Source of the DNA: Oasisia sp. SBJ-2009
Taxonomy: Eukaryota > Annelida > Polychaeta > Sabellida > Siboglinidae
Direction: 5' to 3'
Assembly: GCA_964017155.1 (NCBI GenBank)
Contig: OZ024866.1
Location: 25,913,244 to 25,977,243, forward strand
Length of the DNA: 64,000 nucleotides
Both the position numbers and the translations under genes were made by a program. Under the pieces are notes generated by a model. The model did not search any database. It saw nothing but the letters and a program-made list of their open reading frames with translations, and was not told the origin of the DNA. This document shows positions 12,397 to 24,300 of this stretch, piece by piece. How positions within the stretch are numbered: position 1 is the first letter of the stretch; the number at the start of each line of letters is the position of its first letter.

Positions 12397-15300
12397 GACT
12401 ATATATACATACATATATATATATATATATTCTTTCACGCTTTGACATCACTGCTGTCTGTCTCAGGCCGATCGAATACAAGATTCGCTGTCTGAGCGCG
12501 GAGCGAGACTCGATGCCAAACAACCGTCAGGTGTACGCCCTTGAGACGACCTACACGTTCCAGCAGAACAAGTCCGGGGAAGTGACCCCCGACTGCTCGT
12601 TGCTTAGCAACCTGCTGTACGAGTCTGAGTACGAGTCACAGCTGTGGATGCTGTTTGACGCCAACAAGCAACTGATCTGCTCCGGCGATGCCTACCCCAA
12701 CCAGGTAGGTCGTCTCCTGTCTGCTCACTCAAACATCTCGAGTTTTACACAACTGTGTATTCTTGTTAAAATTATGTCTCATGCTGGAGAAGATATACAG
12801 AAGTATAGACGTACTCTTCTATTAAGAAAGTATACAAAAGGCAAAAAACTTTGTACGCACGCACGCACGCACGCACGCACGCACACACTCACACACCACA
12901 CACACACACACACACGCGCACACACACACACACACACACACACTGAGGGAATTTGGTGGGATTTTTGTCAGTTCACTAGCGTGTAAAGGGTTAAAGAACA
13001 TCCTCACTAACTGGGGTATACTGGGTTAAAATATGCCTTACGTTAACTGGGTTCTAAAGCGTTAAAGAACACCCCCGCTAACTGGGGTTGTAAAGGGTTG
13101 AAAGAACATGCCCTGCTAACTGGCATTGTAAAGGGTTAGAAGAACATGCCTTGCTAACTGGCATTGTAAAGGGTTGAAAGACCATGCCCTGCTAACTGGC
13201 ACTGTAAAGGGTTAAAAGAACACATTTTGCTGACTGGGGTTTAAAGGACTGAAATAATGCCCTCCCCCACACTAACAGGTGTAATGGGTTAATGAGCATG
13301 CCCTAACGGAGATTGTAAAGGGTTAAAGTACATGCACTGTTTATTACCTGGGGTTTAAAGGGCTAAAATCATGCTCCCAATTAACTGTAATGTAATGTAA
13401 TGTAATGTAATGTAATGTAATGTAATGTAATGTAATGTAATGTAATGTAATGTAATGTAATGTAATGTAATGTAATGTAATGTAATGTAATGTAATGTGT
13501 TAAAGAACCTCAACAAGTAGCCCATTGTCCCTGTGTCCACAGTACACCCAGAAGCTGGACAAGGGCGAGTACACACTGAGGCTGCAGATACGACATGAGA
13601 AGAGAGAACTCCTGGAGCGACTGAAGGACATCGCGGTGCTGCTCCACCACAAACTCAACAACAGCATCTCACTGACCGTCTACAGCAGCCACGCCCAGGC
13701 CCTGACCGGTGGACAGCGCTTCCTTGCCAAGAACCTAGCGGCTGGCACCATCTGCCCCGTCTACGTGGCGGCCGTTCCTGACGACAAGTGGGTGATACTA
13801 CTTCACAAAAAATCTTATGAGTGATTTAGCTCCTTAAAGTCAATCGTGCTCCTTAACAGTGATCCTGTATATTCGGTTGAAAAACTGTCACTACCAGGGG
13901 ACCATTTAAAAACTCACCACCAGGGGACCATTTCAAAACTGTCACCACCAGGGGACCATTTCATAACTGTCACCACCAGGGGACCATTTCATAACTGTCA
14001 CCACCAGGGGACCATTTCAAAACTGTCACCACCACGGGACCATTTCAAAACTGTCACCACCAGGGGACCATTTCAAAACTCACCACCAGGGGACCATTTC
14101 AAAACGGTCACCACCAGGGGACCATTTCAAAACTGTCACCACCAGGGGACCATTTCAAAACTGTCACCACCAGGGGACCATTTCACTAGTGTTGTTAAGA
14201 GCTCTTAAACCTGTACTTTAAGATCAGCGTTGATTCTTAACACAGTGTGCATACGGGGCCTTGAAAGTCTTGAAAAGCCTTGAATTTGATTAGACACAAT
14301 TCAAGGCCTTGAAATCTTTGAATTTTACATACTAGTCTTGAAAAGTCTTGAATTTAATTGTGGTCAATAAAATATTGTTTTGACTCAATTGTTGTGATGA
14401 CTAACAGCCAGAAAACAAAAAGTCTATGCACAAAAAACTCATGTGCACATTGGACAGTCGGCATTGCATTGTGGTCAGCGCCATTGTTTTCTTAGTCGCG
14501 TAAATTGTTTAATGTTAACTTCATTTACTGCGCTTAAAAGTACATAATACTATATATTATGTTGTTACAACAGTCTTGAATTCCTTTTTTAAATAGCCTT
14601 AAAAAGTCTTGAATAGCCTTGAATTTCAAATGCCCAAATGTGTATGGACCCTGTTAAAGTGATCTTGAATACGTGAAAACTGACGTGTCAGGGGGACATT
14701 GTCACTGACGTGTCAGGGGGACATTGTCGCTGACGTGTCAGGGGGACATTGTCGCTGACGTGTCAGGGGGACATTGTCGCTGACGTGTCAGGGGGACATT
14801 GTCGCTGACGTGTCAGGGGGACATTGTCGCTGACGTGTCAGGGGGACATTGTCGCTGACGTGTCAGGGGGACATTGTCGCTGACGTGTCAGGGGGACATT
14901 GTCGCTGACGTGTCAGGGGGACATTGTCGCTGACGTGTCAGGGGGACATTGTCGCTGACGTGTCAGGGGGACATTGTCGCTGACGTGTCAGGGGGACATT
15001 GTCACTGATGTGTCATGGAAATTGTGTCCTTGGTAATATGGCTATGGATAGTTGCGTGTTTTCTAAATCATTAAATTGAACAATTTTTTTTAAAAGATGA
15101 GTTTTTCTTAATAGCTCTTTATCATAGTGAAATGGTCCCCAGGATTCGTTGTAGGCATAGTTTCACTGGTGTGTCATGAAAATAGTATCACTGGCAATAC
15201 TGCGATGGTATTTTGCATTTTAAATGCATTTTAATTCGACAAAATGGATTCTGCTTAAAGATGTATTTTTCCTTAGTGACCATTCTTGGTGAGAGTCGTC

Positions 15301-18300
15301 TTGAGCAATAGAGCAATATGATTTAATTTAATTTAAATAATGTTTGCAATTTATTCCTAAATGTGTGCATAGGTACAAAAATTAAATTTCTTTGTCATGA
15401 GCCAATATAAATTTCAGTAATTATTTTGAGAATCTCCCGTTTTCCTCTGCTGAGGGAGTCTGATTTAATTTGCATTTTCTCTGCTGAATTATGTCAACAA
15501 AGTGTTTATTCCAGACTGCCCAAAGGAGTTACAGCAAACCATTACATGACTGGGACGATGACATTTGCCAAAGACGAAAATGGAAAGAAGTCGGTAAGGA
15601 TAACTATGATAAACCAACAGAATCATGAAAACTACAAATTAATATGTTACCCACCATGCTAAAATGAGATGTCTCTCAAAAAAATATATGTTGTTTTGTG
15701 TGGCTTAGCTAAACCAAGGGAGAATGATATCTCTGTGTTACCTATAGCCATATTATTTCTACAGAGATAACAGTTTGAACTTTGATAATGCGAAAAGTAT
15801 CGCTTGACTAACACGAAAGAAAGACTATTCCATGCTGTGGTGTTTTGGCTTGTAACGCGCACATCATTGAGAAAACAGTCTCATTTTGGAAGTGTGGGTC
15901 ACATATTTGGTGTTCAGTCATTAATGATATAAAAGTGTGTGTCTACATGAGCTAAAATATAGCAAAGTACGTTTACTTTGTTATTTTACCTGTGCAAAAA
16001 CTTTACTTGGATAACAAAATACATTTTTGTAGAAGTGTATTTATTTATAATAAATTACATGTACTTTTCCAGTTGTAACAAAGTATCGTAAAGACTATGT
16101 TAACTATCTGGACTACTAAACTATATTTGTCAAACAATCTGGTATGTTACGTAAACAAAATAGAAGCATACATCAGTAATGGTTCTACTGCCTCTTCAAG
16201 AAATCAAAGACGGGCGGCAAAGCCCTGGCGACATTGCCCGAGGCCAAGGTACTGTTTTACAGCCGACCGAGGCTGTTGTATTTCCTGCTACTAATATGTA
16301 ACTTTGTCCCACCAGTATTCCTTCAAGCTCAGTAACATTCCAAGCTGCACCCAAACTATCCCTGTAGTATGGGAGCGGAAGTCTTCGGAGGGGTTCTTTT
16401 ATCCCATGTGCTTGGTCTCCAGAGGTTCTATATTTCCTATATTTTAATTGCTTCCTATATTTTCCTGTATTTTTACCATCTGTATTTTTTTTCAGAAAAC
16501 AGTCCTGTCCTGAATTTGTTAAAAGTTGTTTTTATTAAAAAAAAGATCTAGAAATTGATAATATGGATGGGAATCTCATTAGTATATACCGGGTAGAGAA
16601 AGTTGAATTACGATATTTTCAGATTGGTGAAATCAATAAATCTTGTGACGTAATGTTCATGTGACCAGTCAGCTTGAGTCTATTATTTGCTGCCACCTGA
16701 AATGATGCTGTTTTCAGCAATACTTGCTATAGGCAAAGCATCCGATGTTTGTCAACATATTCCTACATTTTTACCTGTGAATTCCAGTAATTCCTGTAAT
16801 GTTTAACAAGAAATAGCTGGGCATGCAGAATCTGTGACGGGTATTAAAATATTTCCTTGGCGTGTGACATAGCATATGGTAGTTGTCTGGTTGCGGACAG
16901 CCCAGTTATACACATATTTTTATTTAATATATTTACCCTATGTAAACAAAACATTGTTAGTTTTGACAATTCGACCCCATGGAAGTGAAAGTAACTTTGT
17001 AGCGAAATCCTACAGTTCCAAATCATATGCTAAAACCGTAACTTAAAACCATAAAATGTGCTAACTTAATTATTGCTTTGTTGCTATTGGTTACAGCCAT
17101 GCCTGGTCAGAGTGACCACTGAGTGCAATTACATGGGCTTCATTATCTGTTGCCATTGCTTCGTTACACTTACTTGACCAGTCCAGTCATTTCTCTGGTG
17201 TTCCACCATCACCTACTTATCTTAGAGACGTGGGACCGTTTTACTAATGTTGTTAAACCCGAATTTGTATTTTAAAATAAATTTTGATCCTAAGCAGTGA
17301 TATTGGATACCTGAAAACTGCGAACACCGTGACGTACCTGCGGGACATTGTCACTGGTGTGTCATGGAAATAGTGTCCTCAGTAATAAGGCAACAAATTG
17401 TAGCATTTTCAAAAATTAATTAAATTTAACAACGGATTTCATTTAATGATGAGTTTTCCTTAAGAGCTATTTATGCTAGTGAAACTACCCCATGCAGACT
17501 CAGAGTGAGATGAAAAGTTTAAATTAGCTGCCATATCTTAAAAATAACCCATCATATATTATTATATATGTATAACAAGAATGTAACATGAATGGTGGTA
17601 AAATATTAGAAGTGATACAGGAGTGATATATGATCCAGAAAGTTACTCTTTATTCAGATAAACTACACCTAGTACTTTGTTGTACAAATACAAAATTATT
17701 TATTAAAATAATTTGTTTAACAACTTAACGCAAACTCGATTATAATAATAAACAAAGTGATGTTCTTGGCATGCTTGAATTAAATTATCAGCAGACATTC
17801 TGTAAAACCTGTTGCGTCAGTTTTTCTCAGATTGCCTGTTGTGATTACTGTTATGTAAATTGAGCATAATGGCACATGTGGTTTTTCATATAAATAAATA
17901 AAATACATGAACATTGAATGTGAGATAAGATGAGTAGTTGTTGAAGGTATGACACCTATTAAAAATCCACATTTCACTCTTGGCCTGTGGTCTTAAGCTT
18001 CTAGTACCAGGCTGACATTGGGCTAATCCTTTCAAACAAAATGTTCTTGGTCCAGCATGCTTATGGATTCTCCATTTGAGCTTGGTGTGTGTATGGTCCT
18101 TGGTGTGTGTATGGTCCTTGGTGTATGTATAGTCCTTGGTGTGTGTATGGTCCTTGGTGTGTGTATGGTCCTTGGTGTGTGTATGGTCCTTGGTGTGTGT
18201 ATGGTCCTTGGTGTGTGTATGGTCCTTGGTGTAGGTATGGGCCTTGGTGTATGTATAGTCCTTGGTGTGTGTATGGGCCTTGGTGTGTGTATGGTCCTTG

Positions 18301-21300
18301 GCGTATGTATAGTCCTTGGTGTGTGTATGGGCCTTGACGTATGTATGGTCCTTGGCGTATGTATAGTCCTTGGTGTGTGTATGGGCCTTGGTGTATGTAT
18401 AGTCCTTGGTGTGTGTATGGGCCTTGGCGTATGTATGGTCCTTGGCGTATGTATAGTCCTTGGTGTGTGTATGGGCCTTGGCGTATGTATGGTCCTTGGC
18501 GTATGTATGGTCCTTGGTGTGTGTTACACAGTGTGTATGGTCCTTGGTGTATGTATGGTCCTTGGTGTGTGTATGGTCCTTGGTGTATGTATAGTCCTTG
18601 GTGTGTGTATGGTCCTTGGTGTGTGTATGGTCCTTGGTGTATGTATGGTCCTTGGTGTATGTATAGTCCTTGGTGTGTGTATGGTCCTTGGTGTAGGTAT
18701 GGTCCTTGGTGTGTGTATGGTCCTTGGTGTATGTATGGGCCTTGGTGTAGGTATGGTCCTTGGTGTGTGTATGGTCCTTGGCGTATGTATGGTCCTTGGT
18801 GTGTGTATGGTCCTTGGCGTATGTATGGTCCTTGGTGTAGGTATGGGCCTTGGCGTATGTATAGTCCTTGGTGTGTGTATGGGCCTTGGCGTATGTATGG
18901 TCCTTGGCGTATGTATGGTCCTTGGTGTGTGTATGGGCCTTGGTGTATGTATAGTCCTTGGTGTGTGTATGGTCCTTGGTGTAGGTATGGGCCTTGGTGT
19001 ATGTATAGTCCTTGGTGTGTGTATGGGCCTTGGCGTATGTATAGTCCTTGGTGTAGGTATGGGCCTTGGTGTATGTATAGTCCTTGGTGTGTGTATGGTC
19101 CTTGGTGTGTGTATGGGCCTTGGTGTATGTATAGTCCTTGGTGTGTGTATGGGCCTTGGTGTATGTATGGTCCTTGGTGTGTGTATGGTCCTTGGTGTAG
19201 GTATGGGCCTTGGTGTATGTATAGTCCTTGGTGTGTGTATGGGCCTTGGCGTATGTATGGTCCTTGGCGTATGTATAGTCCTTGGTGTGTGTATGGGCCT
19301 TGGTGTATGTATAGTCCTTGGTGTGTGTATGGGCCTTGACGTATGTATGGTCCTTGGTGTGTGTTACACAGTGTGTATGGTCCTCGGTGTATATATGGTC
19401 CTTGGTATATGGTCCTTGAATTATGTTAAAATATCTCTGAGGGTAAGTGAAATGAGGAAAACAAAGTCTTACATTTCTAGGTGATTCTGCACGTAACGTG
19501 CGACCCACCAACTTAACTTGAAGAGAATATGGACAGTTTTCTTGTCAACAACACTGATTATTGGCATCGGTTAAAGGGGAATTTGTAGATGTCACAAAAC
19601 ACCAAAGTAAATACATTTGGGAAATAATTTATTTATGGTATTTTCACGAATATCACATGGAAGATTAGTCTATATTCCCAATTATTAAATTTAACATTGG
19701 AAAGTGTTTTATAAAAACAATTGGGTGCTGTAGTGTCTTGGCTCATAGCTTATAATGTCTGTGAGACTGAGAGAGGAATGACTCATTCTGCCTACATATG
19801 TTGTCTTGTCTACTAGGAAACATAATTATAGTCTGTCTTCTCACAAGTTCAGTGTTTCATGTTAGATGCCTTCGTATGCCAAAAACTTACTAAAATCAGA
19901 CATGCTGACAGTTAATTTAATATATTGCTTGCAAGCTTTAAGTCATTTTAATGTCATGTTCCAAATAATAGTATGTATTTGCATGTATTAAACACTCAGG
20001 TAACTTTCAGTTGCAAAATGTGGAATGTTGCTGTTTATGATGAGCTAAACAGTTTCACTTTACGCGCTTGTGGAATTAACATGGCACTTTCACTTTCAGT
20101 ATTGTGTTATGCTCGTGGCGCAGAGTTACAACATTAACAGTAATTAATGTTTCCTATCAAAAGCAATGCATAGTAGGGTCTTATGATTAGTAATTAAGGT
20201 TCAGGGGATTGGTAAGATATAGATAACCCTTTTTTGATGTGGTTGCAAAAATTCTAAATATAATATTGCTCTCCAGAAGTGAAACGGAACTGAACAATTC
20301 CTAAATCTAATTGGCCACTGTAAAAAATAAAATTGCCGTTATATTCAAATAGTTCTACTCCTCAAACATTACATGTAACATGGGCAAATCTGGTCACTGA
20401 AACATTTCAAAGGCTCCAAAAATTAGCTGAGCTTAAAGGGGGATTGAAACATTTGAACAACCATTGCCAAAACACAAGAATATACCATCTAGAGGATATG
20501 TGACCATGATTTGATGAGCACAGAGCAATGGTGTATTTTAAATAATTTATTCAAACTTTGACGTCTTTGGCACGTTTGCAGGACACGTATCCCTTCATGT
20601 ACGTGCTGGCCGACCAACCGAAGAAGGTGAAGCCGAGCAACAACACGAGCAGTGTGAACAGTGGCAGTGTGGCCAGCATCAACTCCAGCAGCAACAACGT
20701 GAATGTGGAGAAGACAAAGGTCCAGGAGTATGAGGAGGCTCTTCGCGACCTCAAGATCACCTGGATGGCCAAGTACGTCCATCCTCCTTCTTTCTCACTG
20801 TAATAGTTAACGTGCGTATGTGTATTAAAGGCAGGGTGCCAACTACTCTGTACAGATTGGCCGAGCAGTAATTTGTAACGGGAAGTCTGCTGTGTACAAC
20901 ATGGGAAAGTTAAACATCAAAGGGTATTGCGGTTAACTCTGCTCGCCTCGGTATTATTGTCAGTCAATTTTGTTTTGAAACTGGATGTTTTGTTTACCAT
21001 TTGAATGTGTTGCGTGGTTGTAGACATATACACAAAAGAGGACACATGAACCGTTATTGTAACACTTTTCTTCCAACTTCTATTAGGCTGCTAAACTTAA
21101 AATCAGTGAAGGGAAATTGATTATGGAGGATGGGGGCTTACAACGGGGACCACTTTACCAATATTACATTGTTAATACTTAGAAGGGGGGATACACTTAG
21201 ATAGATAGGTTGGATTTTTGATAAGCCAAAGGGCTTCTTTGTCCACCGGCCATCTGGTGTTGATTCTCAAGGTGGCAATCTTGTTAAATCTTGTTAACTG

Positions 21301-24300
21301 TTGTTGGTAGACTGGAGACGTGGCCGAGTGTGTTTGATGAGCTGAGACAGACGTATGACGACCACCTGCCTCTGTACGTGGCCCGCCTACACGCGCTCGA
21401 CTCAGAGAAGGTGAGCAAACTGACAGCTGACACCCACTCATAGAATACTAGCAAACTGAAAGGTTACGCCAAGCTGTGGACACCAGAATCAGAATCAATT
21501 GGCACTTTACAGTATTTCTAACTTAACAATCTTCTATCATCTACTTCTGATTTACCTTTTGTCCCTAGAGGAAATACTAACATACTCTATGGAATATGTT
21601 TCCTTCTAGTGGTAGATCAGTTGAAAATATTGCTAAAGTCTGGCGTCATTTAAATGTATACCTTTATAATTGTGCCTATGCACCATCACTCCCTGGCGTA
21701 CCAATCCATCTGTTGACAACGGCCATATTTATCAAGTCATATCAACACTGAGGTTGATCAACCCTTTTGTCTGATGTGCCTCTGAGCTGTCTTTCCAAAG
21801 ATGTCAGTGCAACAGAAGTTACCTTTTTACTACTACAACTACAACCATTGCTGGCAGTTACCAATGTAGCTATGATAATGTGTAGTTATTAAGATATAAA
21901 GCATTCACGAGGAGCCTGTGTCCCGAATTATGTTGTTGTTAAATGCCTGTATTGCAGGAACGCATGTCGAGACTAGGGGAGGTGATAGACGCGGCGAAGA
22001 TAGTCATCGGAAAGATTGACCAACAGTCACTCCTTGCCTACTACGGCATGAAGTCGGACGTCCGGGTGAACGCAGCTGCTGTTAAGAGGTGATTTATTCG
22101 TCTGCTCAGGCGTCTTGCTCAGTTGTGCTTATAATTCTATGCAAAACAAGACTATTACCAGTGCATTCTTCTAGTATAATCATTCAAAAAACAGACTTTG
22201 GTCTACAAATTTAACTGTTTCACTCTTGTTGTCCTTCTCGTAAGGGGCGAGGTTGGTATTTATTTGTCTTTTCTTTCCTCTCTTCACTTTCCTCTCACTA
22301 TGTTCTCTGTCAACAGTCTCCATCTCCTTCTATCTTGTACTGTTGTTCTCCATTCTCCTCCCACTCTTTCCAGATCTCTTAACGCAGTCCTCCCATCATA
22401 TTCTTGATCTTCCGTGCCTCATTTTCCCCTCCACTTTCTGGGCATCTGCTCTGTTTGCTGCCAATTTTATATGTCCCATTATTTCCACATGTCCGGCCCA
22501 TTTCAAACTAGTCCTTACCAGTGTCTTCTTAAAACTGTCCTTAATTAACTCCAACCTCTATACTCAGTTCTTCCATTCTTCTCTTATCTCCTCTCTTCAC
22601 TCCCACGATTCTTCTTATCCAGTTGTTTTCGCAAACACAATTTAATCATATCAACCTGGAACGTTTCGGCCGACGAGGTTTTTCTTGCACAGGACGCTCA
22701 CTTTGGAACTCGTTTCCAATTACATCTCAGAACACAATGTGATTCTGGACTGTTTAGGAAGGACCTTAAAACATTTTATTTAAACAGGCTTTTACTAAAT
22801 TGTTAACGTAATTCTGTCCATTGTGTTATTATCACAATGCGTACTTTTAATTGCTGATCTGTTGTAGTACAGAGGTCCTATATACGCTGTGTTGTATTGT
22901 AACTTTTACATTTGTAACCTATTTTTACTTTTACATGTATGCACCCCTGATTTTACTTTGTATGTAAAGATGTGTTGTTGAAATTAAATTGAATTGAAAA
23001 AAGAATATCATAATCATCCAGTCATTACGACTGTTCAAGGCACTTTATCAATACACTGATCCAGTCACGGAACACCAGGTTAAAGATGTCAGAACTCACC
23101 TTCTCTGTACCTTGATGCGCAGTGAGATGGACAAGCTGAAGACGTCCCTGATAGACGCATCCGTGCGACTCGGCTGTGCTCAGGCAGACGTCGTCATCGA
23201 AGCTCAGAAGTCGACACCGACCCAGGACGAGGAGAGAGAGGAGACGGCCGTCATGTCAACAACACCTCAAGTGTCAGCAAAAGACGTTGATGACACTTTG
23301 CAGCAGCTGCAGCAATGGGTTGACATCACCGACTCAAAGGTGTGACGTCTGTGCAGGCATCATTCTTAGCTCTCACAAACCACTCATCTTGGAAATCATC
23401 ATAAACGAATTATAATGTTTACTAGGGCATGCTCACGGATCATTGGTTAATGTATTATGCATATCGTTTTGACTGTTTGTTGATAGGAAAATAACTGATG
23501 CGATAATAATTAAGAGAATGTGTAGTTTGCCTTGAATAGTTGAAAAAAGATCTGATTGTGTAAGTGGATTTATTTTATATTTTGATTATACTATAAATAT
23601 TATTCATGGTGGTGACATCTAAATGTCTAAACGGGAGTCTCATAACCTATTGTATATATAGTCAGTTATAATATGTATTGGTAATTATGGAACTAGTTCT
23701 ATATCGAATTAAATTTAAATTGGCTATTGTAACATACTCTACTCTTCTACTCAACAACTGACATGCTTAGTAAATCTGCAATTTTTTTTCTGATATCTCT
23801 AACAACTATCCCTAACAACTTTTGTTTCTAAAACTAAACTCAATATTGGCAGACATGTTTTTTCTGTAGCTGCGCCAGCAATCTGGAATCAACTCATTTT
23901 ATAATTAAATCTTCTGAAACTATAGCCACCTTTCGTGAAAAACTTAAAACACATTTTGTTTGAAATTGCTTTTCCACCATAACGTTTTTTTGCTCCACTT
24001 AAGAATTTTCCATTTATGATTATGCCAAATGATTTTGTTTTGTTGCACTTCTGAGCTTGAATTTTTAAGGATATAGATGCTGCAGAAGTGTAACAATTAC
24101 TATTATCATTCGTTCCTCTCCAGGTGCATCCCCTAGCAATGAGACACGCCTTAGTCCATCAGCACCACGGACGTGCCCTCAAACTTCTTGCAAAAGTCGG
24201 AGACGACAAGCCAACAAAGGAAATCGATAACAACTCTATAGAGGTCAGTACAAGGTCACGCAACTTTCTCGTTGTTTCTGTCCTTGTTTTTGCCACTTGT

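Noticed and set aside
14675..15010. Array of CREB/ATF sites (TGACGTGTCA)
   Set aside because: The core is two bases off the TGACGTCA site and exists only because one 25-bp unit was amplified; no sign of a promoter nearby.
18057..19484. 475-codon + frame and 541-codon - frame over the 18-bp repeat
   Set aside because: Both come from a stop-free satellite inside a TPP2 intron; the period explains openness on both strands, and there is no start context, splice logic or domain.
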